DNA from: Bacillus alkalisoli
GTDB taxonomy: Bacteria; Bacillota; Bacilli; Bacillales; Bacillaceae_I
Reading direction: 5' to 3'
DNA length: 64,000 nt
NCBI RefSeq assembly: GCF_002797415.1
Contig: NZ_KZ454944.1
Coordinates: forward strand, 1,077,745-1,141,744
How positions within the stretch are numbered: position 1 is the first letter of the stretch; each line of letters starts with the position of its first letter. Shown here piece by piece: positions 11,378 through 21,361 of the stretch. The position numbers were made by a program, and so were the translations under genes. Below the pieces are notes generated by a model. That model ran no database searches. It saw nothing but the letters and a program-made list of their open reading frames with translations, and was not told where the DNA came from.

Positions 11378-12316
11378 ATGACAATGAAGCGTAAAAAGAT
11401 TTCCGTAATTGGTGCAGGTTTTACAGGTGCAACTACTGCATTTTTATTAGCACAAAAAGAACTTGGTGACGTAGTATTAGTTGATATTCCACAGTTAGAA
11501 AATCCAACAAAAGGAAAAGCTCTAGATATGCTAGAGGCTAGCCCTGTATTTGGATTTGATGCTAATATTATTGGTACATCTAATTATGAAGATACAGCAG
11601 GTTCAGATATTGTTGTTATTACTGCTGGTATTGCCCGCAAACCTGGCATGAGCCGTGACGACTTAGTTAATACAAACTCTAATATTATGAAGAGTGTTAC
11701 GCGAGAAATCGTAAAGCATTCTCCTGATTGTTTTATCCTTGTATTAACAAACCCAGTGGATGCGATGACTTATACAGTATTCAAAGAGTCAGGATTCCCT
11801 AAAAACCGTGTTATTGGCCAGTCAGGGGTATTAGATACTGCACGTTTCCGTACATTTGTTTCTCAAGAATTAAATTTATCTGTTAAAGATATTACTGGTT
11901 TCGTTCTTGGTGGACATGGAGATGATATGGTTCCGTTAGTAAGATATTCTTATGCTGGGGGAATTCCTTTAGAAACATTGATTCCGAAAGACCGTCTAGA
12001 CGCTATCGTAGAAAGAACGAGAAAAGGTGGCGGGGAAATTGTTAACCTTCTAGGTAATGGAAGTGCTTACTATGCTCCAGCAGCTTCTCTTGTAGAGATG
12101 TGTGAAGCGATCCTTAAAGATCAACGTCGTGTTCTTCCGTCTATAGCATACTTAGAAGGTGAGTACGGACACGATGGAATTTACCTAGGAGTTCCTACCA
12201 TCTTAGGTGCTGGTGGAATTGAAAAGATTATTGAATTAGAACTTACTGAAGACGAAAAAACTGCTCTTCAAAAATCTGTTGATTCTGTTAAGAGTGTAAT
12301 GAACGTTTTAGCTTAA
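11378..12316 (+). CDS. mdh: Malate dehydrogenase
   Basis: Oxidises malate to oxaloacetate with NAD. 312 aa, LDH-like type found in Bacillus. Rossmann motif [13 protein letters not shown] at residues 9-21; the acidic residue in [10 protein letters not shown] favours NAD. Active-site loop [13 protein letters not shown] carries the two arginines, and [14 protein letters not shown] carries the catalytic His. ATG at 11378 after GGGGAGG. Closed by a terminator at 12326-12356. Confidence 0.97.
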   Translation: MTMKRKKISVIGAGFTGATTAFLLAQKELGDVVLVDIPQLENPTKGKALDMLEASPVFGFDANIIGTSNYEDTAGSDIVVITAGIARKPGMSRDDLVNTNSNIMKSVTREIVKHSPDCFILVLTNPVDAMTYTVFKESGFPKNRVIGQSGVLDTARFRTFVSQELNLSVKDITGFVLGGHGDDMVPLVRYSYAGGIPLETLIPKDRLDAIVERTRKGGGEIVNLLGNGSAYYAPAASLVEMCEAILKDQRRVLPSIAYLEGEYGHDGIYLGVPTILGAGGIEKIIELELTEDEKTALQKSVDSVKSVMNVLA

Positions 12317-12325
12317 ATATAATTT

Positions 12326-12356
12326 AATTCGGGGATCTCTTCCCCGAATTTATTCT
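12326..12356 (+). terminator. Terminator after mdh
   Basis: Perfect stem ATTCGGGGA / TCCCCGAAT with a 5-base loop and a T-rich tail. Confidence 0.8.
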
Positions 12357-12363
12357 ACTTATT

Positions 12364-12377
12364 TGTAAACGCTTGCA
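12364..12377 (+). promoter_or_regulatory. Perfect CcpA cre site upstream of the MaoC-like gene
   Basis: TGTAAACGCTTGCA fits every position of TGWAARCGYTWNCW. It lies 36 bases before the GTG start at 12413 and downstream of the mdh terminator, so it most likely controls the MaoC-like gene by carbon catabolite repression. Confidence 0.65.
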
Positions 12378-12412
12378 TACTAATTAACTTACTATCTGTG
12401 GAGGTGCTTCAC

Positions 12413-12889
12413 GTGTTACTAGGTAAAAAAAGAAAACTTGGTAGAAGATTGGAAGAAATTCAAGTTGGAGAAAAACTTGCATTAACAGAAAAGATTGAAG
12501 ATAAAGATTTACTTCTATATCTAGGTTTAACAAACGACGCCAATCCATTATATATACAACACGACTATGCATCACAGACTCCATTCAAAAAACCTATTGT
12601 ACCTAGTATAATGTTAACAGGAATTGTTACTTCAGCTGTTTCTAAATACTTACCTGGACCAGGTAGTCATGTTGTAGAACAACAATTGTCTTTCCCGAAA
12701 CCTGTTTACCATTACGGGACAATTAACTATTTATTTGAAGTAACAGATGTAAATACGGACAAGCATACAATTGATCTCCATGTTTCAGCGACAAATGAAA
12801 AAGATGAAACAGTAATAAAAGGAACATTAACGGTATGCCCACCACACAAATTAGAATCAATGGAAAGCGTAACACTAGAGAACTTCTAA
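12413..12889 (+). CDS. MaoC-like hot-dog domain protein with altered catalytic residue
   Basis: 158 aa, resembling MaoC/(R)-specific enoyl-CoA hydratases. The hydratase signature S-G-D-x-N-P-L-H appears here as TNDANPLY: Asp42 and Asn44 are kept but the catalytic His position is Tyr47. The fold is probably intact (central helix, then KPIVPSIMLTG). GTG at 12413 is preferred over 12398 because GGAGGTG lies at 12400-12406. It may hydrate poorly or only bind acyl-CoA. It is a single-gene unit with its own cre site and terminator, and has no counterpart beside mdh in B. subtilis. Confidence 0.7.
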   Translation: MLLGKKRKLGRRLEEIQVGEKLALTEKIEDKDLLLYLGLTNDANPLYIQHDYASQTPFKKPIVPSIMLTGIVTSAVSKYLPGPGSHVVEQQLSFPKPVYHYGTINYLFEVTDVNTDKHTIDLHVSATNEKDETVIKGTLTVCPPHKLESMESVTLENF

Positions 12890-12890
12890 A

Positions 12891-12928
12891 AAAACGAGAA
12901 GCGGACCCAAAACTGCTTCTCGTTTTTT
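12891..12928 (+). terminator. Terminator after the MaoC-like gene
   Basis: Stem AAAACGAGAAGC / GCTTCTCGTTTTTT with a 12-base loop. Confidence 0.88.
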
Positions 12929-13048
12929 CTATGTACTTACATGTAATCTTCGTTTGAAAAAGAAAATTGTGTACAATTCTAAACTTGTGTAGAATGTAAA
13001 TAGAAGGTTCTTTTCACAAGGTTTGTTTTACTTTATACATTCAAAGCC

Positions 13049-13212
13049 TTGAGTGAATTGGAGCGGAGGACACCTGACTCCTGCGGGAGATAGAGCGAAA
13101 CGGGAGACCCCACAGGCGGAACGCCGTGGAGTAGGTTTTTTCACGGTAGTGAAAATAACCTTCCGCTAAGCTCCCCGCAGAAAGCAGGTGTCTGTAGCGA
13201 AAAGGAACGGGC
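13049..13212 (+). repeat. GC-rich hairpin repeat, copy 2
   Basis: Left arm GCGGAGGACACCTG and right arm CAGGTGTCTGTAGCG flank the core CTGCGGGA, GGGAGACCCCACAGGCG and CCCGCAGAAAGC. It carries the insertion module TAGGTTTTTTCACGGTAGTG followed by AAAATAACCTT, also found in copies 3 and 14. It fills most of the mdh-side gap before phoP. Confidence 0.85.
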
Positions 13213-13306
13213 CTCTTTATACAAATACAACAAACTTTTGAAAAGAACCATATATAAATAGATAAAATGGATGAAGGGTTCTTAAACTATTAGTGGAGGC
13301 CTTTAA

Positions 13307-14029
13307 ATGAACAAAAAAGTATTAATTGTCGACGATGAACAGTCTATTGTTACGCTTCTTCAGTATAACTTAGAGCAAGCTGGCTACGAAGTAGTAGTTG
13401 CCAACGATGGAGCAGATGGCTTACATAAAGCAATCGAAGAAAAACCAGAACTTATAGTCTTAGATCTAATGTTACCTAAAATGGATGGCATTGAAGTTTG
13501 CAAAGAACTTAGACAACGAAAAGTAAATGTACCAATATTAATGTTAACAGCTAAAGATGACGAGTTTGACAAAGTGTTAGGATTAGAACTTGGGGCAGAC
13601 GACTATATGACAAAGCCTTTTAGCCCACGTGAAGTAGTGGCACGTGTAAAAGCAATATTACGAAGGTCTCAAACAGTAGCACCTACTGAGCAAGAAGGGG
13701 AACAAGAGCATATAGAGAAAATAGTGATAGGTGACTTGAAAATTTTACCTGATCATTATGAAGCATTCTTTCAAAACGAACAACTAGAACTAACACCAAA
13801 AGAGTTTGAGTTACTTATATACTTATCCAAAAATAAAGGTCGTGTACTAACACGCGATCAGCTATTAAGTGCTGTTTGGAACTATGATTTTGCTGGTGAT
13901 ACACGAATTGTAGATGTACATATTAGCCATCTGCGGGAAAAAATCGAACAGGACACGAAAAAACCTGTATATATTAAAACGATAAGAGGCTTAGGATACA
14001 AGCTAGAGGAACCGAAAAAAAATGACTAA
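13307..14029 (+). CDS. phoP: Phosphate-response two-component regulator PhoP
   Basis: OmpR-type response regulator of the phosphate starvation response. Receiver domain about residues 1-120 with acidic pocket Asp9/Asp10, phosphoacceptor Asp53 (VLDLMLP) and Lys in MTKPFSP. The winged-helix DNA-binding domain runs from about 140 to 235 (LTPKEFELLIYL, HISHLREKIE, TIRGLGYKLE). ATG at 13307 after GTGGAGG. Overlaps phoR by 8 bases. 240 aa, as in B. subtilis. Confidence 0.95.
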   Translation: MNKKVLIVDDEQSIVTLLQYNLEQAGYEVVVANDGADGLHKAIEEKPELIVLDLMLPKMDGIEVCKELRQRKVNVPILMLTAKDDEFDKVLGLELGADDYMTKPFSPREVVARVKAILRRSQTVAPTEQEGEQEHIEKIVIGDLKILPDHYEAFFQNEQLELTPKEFELLIYLSKNKGRVLTRDQLLSAVWNYDFAGDTRIVDVHISHLREKIEQDTKKPVYIKTIRGLGYKLEEPKKND

Positions 14030-15794
14030 GTTCCGCTCTCGCCTTTTATTTGCTCTCATCACATTAATCGTTATCGTATTATTGTGTTTAGGGCTTCTAT
14101 TAGGGCAATTGTTCAAAAGTTTTTACTTAAATACGTTTAATCAAAGACTTGAAAAAGAAACCAATTTAATTGCATTATTTATATCAAAAGAAGAATCGAT
14201 CAGCCCGACTTTACAATTACAGTTGAATGATGTTAGTAAAACTCTTACAGCAAGGATTACCATTGCTGACAAAGATGGAATGGTTCTTTATGATTCAAGA
14301 AGTGCCAACCCTAATACACACCATCTTCATCAAGAATTAATATCCAGAATAGTAGCTAAATATGAGAATGAAAAGAGTTTTTATTACGAACAAGACGATG
14401 AAATGTTTTATTACGGTTCTTCTTTTGAACAAGGTAATGGTGTAGAAGGATTTGTTATTTTAAGTACTCCAGTAGATTCATTACAAAAAGTAAACCAGCA
14501 AATATGGGGACTTTTGATTGCAAGTCTAGGTACATCATTTTTCGTTATTCTACTATTAGGTGTTCGAATAACAACTCAATATACGCTTCCGATTGATTCT
14601 GCAACGAAAGTGGCAATCGAACTAGCAAAAGGAAATTATAAAGCTAGAACATATGAAGAACATCATGATGAAACAGGAATGTTAAGTCAGTCCATAAATA
14701 TTTTAGCTCGGAACCTTCAAGACATTACAAAAGCGCAAGAAATGCAACAAGATAGACTTAAAACAATAATAGATAGTATGGGTAGTGGTTTAATATTAAT
14801 TGATGGACGAGGCTATATTAATTTAGTTAACCAAACGTATAAAGAAACGTTCCATGTAGATCCAGTAAATTATTTGTACCGCTTATACTATGAAGCTTTT
14901 GAACATAAAGAAATCACTTCGCTTGTAGAAGAGATTTTTATGACAGAAGTAAAAGTAAGAAAACAAATTCTTCTACCGCTAGGAATAGAAAGAAAGCACT
15001 TTGAAGTTTATGGAGCCCCTATTATTGGGACGAATAATGAGTGGAAAGGTATTGTATTAGTTTTTCACGATATTACGGAAATAAAAAAATTAGAGCAAAT
15101 GAGAAAAGATTTTGTTGCAAATGTTTCTCATGAATTAAAAACACCGATTACTTCAATTAAAGGTTTTTCCGAAACTCTTTTAGATGGTGCAATGAACGAT
15201 AAAGACACACTAGAACACTTTTTATCCATTATTTTAAAAGAGAGTGACCGTTTGCAAACTCTTATTCAAGACTTATTAGATTTATCCAAAATGGAGAAGC
15301 AAGGGTTTCCGTTAAATATCCAAGTACTAGATATACATGAACTTTTAGAAGAAGTAATCGTTATGTTATCAGGAAAGGCTAAAAATAAGGAAATAAATTT
15401 AAATCTAGTTAAAAAAGATAGTCCGCCGTTATTTATAAAAGCAGATAGTGCAAGGTTAAAGCAGATTTTCATTAATTTAGTAAATAACGCTCTAGCTTAC
15501 ACAAGCATTAATGGAACGGTTTCGGTAAAAGTAACTGAAGATAGAGAGAATATAGTAGTAGAAGTTTCAGATACAGGAATTGGCATAAGTGAAGAGGAAT
15601 TACCGAGAATATTTGAACGTTTTTACCGAGTGGATAAAGCAAGAAGTCGTAATTCAGGTGGAACTGGTTTAGGATTAGCGATCGTAAAACACTTGGTTGA
15701 GGCACATCACGGTCAAGTATCGGTAAGAAGTAAAGTGAATGAAGGAACAACCTTTGTTGTAAAATTATTGAAAAAAAACAAAGATTTACAATAA
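14022..15794 (+). CDS. phoR: Phosphate-response sensor histidine kinase PhoR
   Basis: Membrane sensor kinase partner of PhoP. 590 aa: transmembrane helix about 7-29, extracytoplasmic sensor about 30-158, second helix about 160-180, HAMP and PAS regions. Then comes the dimerisation domain with phosphoacceptor His370 in FVANVSHELKTPI, and the ATPase domain with NLVNNALAYT, VSDTGIGI and GGTGLGLAIVKH. The start overlaps phoP, so translation is coupled. Terminator follows at 15878-15914. Confidence 0.95.
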   Translation: MTKFRSRLLFALITLIVIVLLCLGLLLGQLFKSFYLNTFNQRLEKETNLIALFISKEESISPTLQLQLNDVSKTLTARITIADKDGMVLYDSRSANPNTHHLHQELISRIVAKYENEKSFYYEQDDEMFYYGSSFEQGNGVEGFVILSTPVDSLQKVNQQIWGLLIASLGTSFFVILLLGVRITTQYTLPIDSATKVAIELAKGNYKARTYEEHHDETGMLSQSINILARNLQDITKAQEMQQDRLKTIIDSMGSGLILIDGRGYINLVNQTYKETFHVDPVNYLYRLYYEAFEHKEITSLVEEIFMTEVKVRKQILLPLGIERKHFEVYGAPIIGTNNEWKGIVLVFHDITEIKKLEQMRKDFVANVSHELKTPITSIKGFSETLLDGAMNDKDTLEHFLSIILKESDRLQTLIQDLLDLSKMEKQGFPLNIQVLDIHELLEEVIVMLSGKAKNKEINLNLVKKDSPPLFIKADSARLKQIFINLVNNALAYTSINGTVSVKVTEDRENIVVEVSDTGIGISEEELPRIFERFYRVDKARSRNSGGTGLGLAIVKHLVEAHHGQVSVRSKVNEGTTFVVKLLKKNKDLQ

Positions 15795-15877
15795 GTTTAC
15801 AATTGTTTCATTGTCTCTTAATAATCCTTTGCTAATATAATTATTGAAAACCCCTTCATCCAAGGAGCCAATTTTCA

Positions 15878-15914
15878 TGGCAAGGACACTTTGTGTTCTT
15901 GCCACTTTTTTTTA
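15878..15914 (+). terminator. Terminator after phoPR
   Basis: Stem TGGCAAGGACAC / GTGTTCTTGCCA followed by CTTTTTTTT. Confidence 0.87.
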
Positions 15915-15925
15915 TAACAAGTTTT

Positions 15926-16086
15926 CCTTTCCTTTTCGCTGCAGGCACGTGCTTTCCGCGGGGAGGGCAGCGGAAGGTTATTTTCACTATCGTGAAAAAA
16001 CCTACTCCTCGGCTTCGCCTGTGGGGTCTCAGCCTTCCCTCTTCTTCCCGCAGGAGTCACGTGCCTTCCGCTACAATCCACTCTCG
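15926..16086 (-). repeat. GC-rich hairpin repeat, copy 3 (reverse orientation)
   Basis: The only full copy in reverse orientation. Arms include CGCTGCAGGCACGTG and CACGTGCCTTCCGC. The core reads CTTTCCGCGGGGAG, CCTCGGCTTCGCCTGTGGGG and CTTCCCGCAGGAGTC. It carries the AAGGTTATTTTCACTATCG module. Confidence 0.87.
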
Positions 16087-16308
16087 GTGTTAAAGTGAAA
16101 AAATTAGCTCCTTCATGAATCCCATCATCTTACTATTTCAATTATTATCCATATATTCCAATACCATTTGTTACAAAAATGAAAAAAAGTTTATTAAAAT
16201 GTAAAAGAAGAGAAACTTTTGTCATATGTATTCGTATATAAGACTGGGTTAAAAAAGTTCATTTATAAAATGGATAATTTTCTGGTGTTATATTTACTAT
16301 TTTTTTAG

Positions 16309-16470
16309 TTTAGTAAATTTCATAATTGTATTTCGTTTATTGAAAAACGAACTATTACGTATAAATATTAAATATATATAATATTGCATTTATTATAGTA
16401 TTTAATGATATCAATTTTTGATTGTTCGTTTTTCGTAAAGTAGTCATGCATTATGTATGGTACTTAGTTT
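16309..16470 (-). repeat. AT-rich MITE-like repeat, copy C
   Basis: Reverse-oriented copy. Internal arms TTCGTTTATTGAAAAACGAAC near 16333 (read in two parts) and GTTCGTTTTTCGTAAAGTAG near 16425 match copies A and B. Outer ends TTTAGTAAATTTCATAAT and ATTATGTATGGTACTTAG are imperfect inverted repeats. No ORF. It lies just upstream of hflK and may carry part of its promoter region. Confidence 0.75.
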
Positions 16471-16511
16471 ACTAGTAATGCCATATTACAGCATAAGAGA
16501 GAGGAGAATGA

Positions 16512-17483
16512 ATGTTGGTTAGTTTAAAACAGATTTATACCGGTATTTTTGCATTAATATTAATTGTTGTCTTAGGTGTTTCAGCTGTTACAACTTGGTA
16601 CACTGTTGACCAATCAGAACAAGCGGTAGTGTTAACGTTCGGTAAAGTAGATGAAGATATTAAGGGGGCGGGGTTACATTTTAAAATGCCTTGGCCAATC
16701 CAACGTGTAGAAATTTTATCAACTGAAACGTTCAGTTTACAGTTTGGTTATGAGGAAAAAGACGGTGTGATAGTTGAATTTCCTAAAGATACAAAAATGA
16801 TAACTGGTGATGAAAACATTGTATTAGCTGATATGGTTGTTATGTGGAGAATAACAGATCCAGGAAAGTTTTTATTCCAAGCAGATAGACCTGAGCAAAT
16901 CTTGTACAATGCAACGTCAGCTAGTTTAAGAAGTACGATTGGTAGTTCACAAATAGATGATGCGTTAACAAGTGGTAAAGCTGAAATTGAAGCTGATGTT
17001 TATGAGCTGTTAAAAGAGTTAATGGAGAAATATGACATTGGCATAGGTATTACAGCAGTAAAACTTCAAGATGTAGAGATTCCTAATGAAGACGTAAGAA
17101 AAGCATTTACGAATGTTACAGATGCTCGTGAAACGATGAATACGAAAATAAATGAAGCGAATCGATACCGAAATCAACGTATGAATGAAGCCGAAGGTGA
17201 AAAAGCTGCAATCATGTCCCTAGCGGAAGGCGAAAAAGCGGCTCGTGTGGAAAGAGCTCGTGGTGATGTAGCTAGATTTAACGCTCTTTATACAGAGTAT
17301 GTTAACTCTCCAGAGATTACAAAGAGTCGTATTATTATAGAAACGTTAGAGGAAGTATTACCATACGCACAAATCTATATTATGAATGATGATGGAAATA
17401 CGATGAAGTACTTCCCAATTCGTCAGGAAAGAGTAGATAATACTCCGAAACCACCTGCAAATCAGGAAGGGAGTGGAAACTAA
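16512..17483 (+). CDS. hflK: HflK-like SPFH/band 7 membrane protein
   Basis: 323 aa with an N-terminal transmembrane helix (about 8-28), then the extracytoplasmic SPFH domain (about 33-200: TVDQSEQAVVLTFGKV, VVMWRITDPGKF) and a coiled-coil segment rich in EAEGEKAA motifs (about 220-260). In E. coli HflK and HflC form a cage around the FtsH protease. ATG 16512 is preceded by GAGAGGAGAA. The stop overlaps the hflC ATG by one base. B. subtilis has no hflKC at this position. Confidence 0.88.
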   Translation: MLVSLKQIYTGIFALILIVVLGVSAVTTWYTVDQSEQAVVLTFGKVDEDIKGAGLHFKMPWPIQRVEILSTETFSLQFGYEEKDGVIVEFPKDTKMITGDENIVLADMVVMWRITDPGKFLFQADRPEQILYNATSASLRSTIGSSQIDDALTSGKAEIEADVYELLKELMEKYDIGIGITAVKLQDVEIPNEDVRKAFTNVTDARETMNTKINEANRYRNQRMNEAEGEKAAIMSLAEGEKAARVERARGDVARFNALYTEYVNSPEITKSRIIIETLEEVLPYAQIYIMNDDGNTMKYFPIRQERVDNTPKPPANQEGSGN

Positions 17484-18415
17484 TGAGTGATCAAAACATT
17501 ATTGATATTGAACAAAGAAAACCGAACTTCGAATGGAAAAAGTCCATACGTGGTGGTATCACCTTAGTAATTATAGCAATAGTCCTTGGATTGTTCGCAA
17601 GTAACGTCTATATCGTAAAAGAGGGCGAAATTAAAGTTGTTAGACAGTTCCAGGAGGTAATAGGTATAAAACAAGATCCGGGAATTTATGTAAAAATACC
17701 ATTTATTCAAGAGGTTTCCACTCTACCAAAATATCAAATGGTTTATGATGTAGCGGAAGCGGAAATTAACACTCGAGATAAAAAGAGAATGATAATTGAT
17801 AACTATGTAGTGTGGAGAATCGAAGACCCTACAAAAATGATTCAAAATGCTAGAACATTTGTAAATGCAGAAACTCGTATGTCAGAGTTTGTATTCTCTG
17901 TTTTAAGAACAGAACTAGGGAGACTTGACTATGATGAGATTATTAATGATGAAAAATCTTCCCGTGGGAGTTTAAATGACATCGTAACGGAGAGAGTCAA
18001 CGAACTTTTAGAAAATGCAAACTACGGTATTGTTGTTACAGACGTACGAATTAAAAGAACAGACTTACCGGAAGAAAATGAACAGTCTGTATATACTCGT
18101 ATGATTTCAGAGCGACAGTCAACAGCGCAAGAATATTTATCTATGGGTGATGCTTCCAAAACAAGTATTATTGCTAATACAGATCGTGAAGTAACGGAAA
18201 TGCTTGCAAAAGCAAAAGCAGACGCCGATGAAATTAGAGCAGAAGGAGATGGGGAAGCTGCTAGAATATATAATAATGCTTTCTCAAAAGACCTAGAGTT
18301 CTACAACTTATACCGTACGCTTGAATCCTATAAAACAACAGTAAATGGAGAAACTGTAATCGTGTTACCATCAGATTCACCATATGCTCGTTTGTTACTT
18401 GGATACATGGATTAA
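17483..18415 (+). CDS. hflC: HflC-like SPFH/band 7 membrane protein
   Basis: 310 aa; transmembrane helix at about 21-46 after a short cytoplasmic N-terminus, then SPFH domain (VYIVKEGEIKVVRQF, DNYVVWRIEDPTKMI) and a C-terminal coiled coil (LAKAKADADEIRAEGDGEAAR, in part). The two-gene arrangement and TAATG junction with hflK support a hetero-oligomer. The final residues DSPYARLLLGYMD are typical of HflC. Confidence 0.88.
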   Translation: MSDQNIIDIEQRKPNFEWKKSIRGGITLVIIAIVLGLFASNVYIVKEGEIKVVRQFQEVIGIKQDPGIYVKIPFIQEVSTLPKYQMVYDVAEAEINTRDKKRMIIDNYVVWRIEDPTKMIQNARTFVNAETRMSEFVFSVLRTELGRLDYDEIINDEKSSRGSLNDIVTERVNELLENANYGIVVTDVRIKRTDLPEENEQSVYTRMISERQSTAQEYLSMGDASKTSIIANTDREVTEMLAKAKADADEIRAEGDGEAARIYNNAFSKDLEFYNLYRTLESYKTTVNGETVIVLPSDSPYARLLLGYMD

Positions 18416-18539
18416 TAGTTAAAATCATTATGTCATCTTTTTCTTTCTTTTCTATTACATGATAGAATATAGGAAGAAAAGGATGGCATTTTTTTATTTC
18501 TCTATGTAAAAGCTTGTTGTAGAGTTGATTTCAATCTAG

Positions 18540-18668
18540 CGGTTGGATTTCCGCGCATATCGAAGACTCCTGCGGGAGAAGCGGGAAGCGTGAGACCCCA
18601 CAGGCGAAGCCGAGGAGGCTCACGGCCCGCCCGCGGAAAGCGAAGATATGAGCGGAAATCAATAGCGG
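18540..18668 (+). repeat. GC-rich hairpin repeat, copy 4
   Basis: Arms GGATTTCCGCGCATATC and GATATGAGCGGAAATC. Inner stem GTGAG (18590-18594) pairs with CTCAC (18619-18623); the apical hairpin is GGC-GAA-GCC. This is a compact copy without inserted modules. It lies between hflC and polA. Confidence 0.9.
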
Positions 18669-18702
18669 TGTTTAAAAAAGACTATTTTTTAGAGGAGGAA
18701 TT

Positions 18703-21339
18703 ATGATGACTAAAAATAAACTCGTTTTAATTGATGGAAATAGTATAGCGTACAGAGCATTCTTCGCCCTGCCGCTCTTAAATAATGATAAAGGAATACA
18801 TACTAACGCAATTTACGGATTTACCATGATGCTCATGAGAATTATAGAGGAAGAAAAGCCGACACATATGCTAGTAGCATTTGATGCTGGAAAAACAACG
18901 TTCCGTCATAAAACGTTCGGTGAGTACAAAGGCGGCAGGCAAAAGACACCACCAGAGTTATCTGAGCAATTTCCATTCATTCGTCAATTGCTAGATGCCT
19001 ATAATATTCGTCGCTATGAGCTCGAAAACTATGAAGCGGATGATATTATCGGCACGCTTTCTTTACAAGCTGAAAAAGATGGATTAGAAGTGAAAGTTAT
19101 TTCTGGCGATAAAGATCTAACACAACTAGCTTCTAAAAATGTAACAGTAGACATTACACGAAAAGGAATCACAGATGTGGATTCCTACACACCAGAGTTT
19201 ATTACGGAAAAGTATGGCATTTCAGTTGATCAGATCATCGATATGAAAGGACTCATGGGAGACTCTTCCGATAATATTCCAGGTGTCCCTGGTGTTGGAG
19301 AAAAAACGGCGATTAAATTATTGAAAGAGTTTGGGACAATTGAGACTCTGCTGGAATCGATTGATAAAGTAAGTGGGAAAAAGCTGAAAGAAAAATTAGA
19401 AGAAAACAAAGAACAAGCTATTATGAGTAAAGAGCTTGCAACTATTTTAAGGGAAGCACCAATAGAAGTTACTGTTCCCGATACATCTTATGATGGCTTT
19501 GATGTACAAAAAGTAAAAGAAATGTTTAAAGAATTAGGATTTAACTCGTTACTTGAGAAACTAGGAGAAGACGTTTCGGAAGAACAAGAAGAATTAAAAG
19601 ATATTACATATGAGATTTTGGAAGAAATAAGAGAAGACCATTTTGCAAACGAAAACTTCTTGTTAGTGGAAGTATTAGAAGAAAACTACCACCAAGCAGA
19701 TATTCAAGGAATTGCTCTTGTAAATGAAAAAGGAAACTTCTTCATTCCTACAAAAGATGCATTAAAATCAAATGTGTTTAAAGAGTTTGCTGAAAATGAA
19801 AAACAAAGAAAAACAGTATTTGATGCGAAAAGAGCCATCGTTTCATTAAGTTGGAATGGGATAGAGCTAAATGGAATTGATTTTGATTTAATTATCGCAG
19901 CATACATTGTTAATCCGGCTGAAAGCTCTGCAGATTTAGCTGAAATTGCTAAGAAAAAAGGCTATGCCCAAGTACAGGCAGATGAGGCTGTTTACGGAAA
20001 AGGAGCTAAACAAAAAGTTCCAGCACAAGACGTTTTAGCAGACCATCTAATGCGAAAAGCTCTTGCACTCGAAGGATTAAAAGAAGATTACATCCAAGAA
20101 TTAAAAAATAACGAACAGTTATCGTTGTTTGAAGAATTAGAAATGCCGTTATCATTAGTTTTAGCAGAAATGGAAGCTACGGGTATTAAAGTAGATAAGG
20201 GTCGCTTAAAAGACATGGGAGACAACCTGTCTTCCCAGCTTAAAACAATCGAAGAGAAAATTTTTGAGTTAGCGGGAGAAAAATTTAATATTAATTCTCC
20301 TAAACAACTTGGTGTTGTACTATTTGAAAATTTAGGTTTACCACCAGTTAAGAAAACGAAAACAGGTTACTCTACGTCTGCTGACATTTTGGAAAAGCTA
20401 GCTGATAAACATGAAATTGTAGAACAAATCCTACATTATCGCCAATTATCGAAATTAAAATCTACTTATATAGAAGGATTATTAAAAGTAATTCACACAG
20501 ATACAAACCGAGTGCATACAAGATTTAATCAAGCATTAACACAAACTGGACGTTTAAGCTCGACAGATCCAAACTTACAAAACATTCCAATTCGTTTAGA
20601 AGAAGGAAGAAGAATACGTGAAGCGTTTGTACCTAGTGAGGCTGGGTGGGTTATTTTTGCAGCAGACTACTCCCAAATCGAACTTCGTGTATTAGCTCAT
20701 ATTGCAAAAGACGAAAAACTTATCGAAGCGTTTAAAGAGGATCATGACATTCATACGAAAACCGCGATGGACGTTTTCCACGTGAGTGAGGAAGAAGTAA
20801 CATCTAATATGCGTCGACAAGCAAAAGCAGTTAACTTTGGTATTGTGTATGGAATAAGTGATTATGGGTTATCCCAAAGTTTAAATATTACACGTAAAGA
20901 TGCAAAAACGTTTATCGACCGCTACCTAGAAAGCTTCCCAGGTGTAAAAGAATATATGGATGAAATTATTCGTGATGCAAAAGACAAAGGCTATGTTAAA
21001 ACACTGCTTCATAGAAGACGTTATTTACCTGAGATTACAAGTAGTAATTTCAACATTCGAAGCTTTGCAGAGAGAACGGCAATGAACACACCTATTCAAG
21101 GGAGCGCCGCTGATATTATTAAAAAAGCAATGATAGAAATGGCAAAGCGTTTAGAAAAAGAGGGATTAAAAGCACGTCTTCTTCTGCAAGTGCATGATGA
21201 ATTAGTATTTGAAGTACCTGAGGATGAAATAGAAGTGATGAAAAAAATAGTTCCAGAAATAATGGAACAAGCAGTTGAACTTGAAGTGCCACTTAAAGTT
21301 GATTATTCATATGGCTCCACATGGTTTGACGCTAAGTAA
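18703..21339 (+). CDS. polA: DNA polymerase I
   Basis: 878 aa repair and Okazaki-fragment polymerase. The N-terminal 5' nuclease domain (about 1-290) shows LIDGNSIAYRAFFALP, YEADDIIGTL and KGLMGDSSDNIPGV. The middle domain (about 300-470) lacks the Asp/Glu residues of an active 3'-5' exonuclease, as in other Bacillus PolA. The polymerase domain has AADYSQIELRVLAH (motif A), RRQAKAVNFGIVYG (finger helix) and LLQVHDELVFE (motif C). GAGGAGG precedes ATG 18703. mutM follows by 22 bases. Confidence 0.97.
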   Translation: MMTKNKLVLIDGNSIAYRAFFALPLLNNDKGIHTNAIYGFTMMLMRIIEEEKPTHMLVAFDAGKTTFRHKTFGEYKGGRQKTPPELSEQFPFIRQLLDAYNIRRYELENYEADDIIGTLSLQAEKDGLEVKVISGDKDLTQLASKNVTVDITRKGITDVDSYTPEFITEKYGISVDQIIDMKGLMGDSSDNIPGVPGVGEKTAIKLLKEFGTIETLLESIDKVSGKKLKEKLEENKEQAIMSKELATILREAPIEVTVPDTSYDGFDVQKVKEMFKELGFNSLLEKLGEDVSEEQEELKDITYEILEEIREDHFANENFLLVEVLEENYHQADIQGIALVNEKGNFFIPTKDALKSNVFKEFAENEKQRKTVFDAKRAIVSLSWNGIELNGIDFDLIIAAYIVNPAESSADLAEIAKKKGYAQVQADEAVYGKGAKQKVPAQDVLADHLMRKALALEGLKEDYIQELKNNEQLSLFEELEMPLSLVLAEMEATGIKVDKGRLKDMGDNLSSQLKTIEEKIFELAGEKFNINSPKQLGVVLFENLGLPPVKKTKTGYSTSADILEKLADKHEIVEQILHYRQLSKLKSTYIEGLLKVIHTDTNRVHTRFNQALTQTGRLSSTDPNLQNIPIRLEEGRRIREAFVPSEAGWVIFAADYSQIELRVLAHIAKDEKLIEAFKEDHDIHTKTAMDVFHVSEEEVTSNMRRQAKAVNFGIVYGISDYGLSQSLNITRKDAKTFIDRYLESFPGVKEYMDEIIRDAKDKGYVKTLLHRRRYLPEITSSNFNIRSFAERTAMNTPIQGSAADIIKKAMIEMAKRLEKEGLKARLLLQVHDELVFEVPEDEIEVMKKIVPEIMEQAVELEVPLKVDYSYGSTWFDAK

Positions 21340-21361
21340 AGAATAATAGTAGGTGAGATAA

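Noticed and set aside
19600-20120. Inactivated 3'-5' exonuclease domain of polA as a sign of gene decay
   Set aside because: Loss of the exonuclease residues is normal for Bacillus DNA polymerase I.
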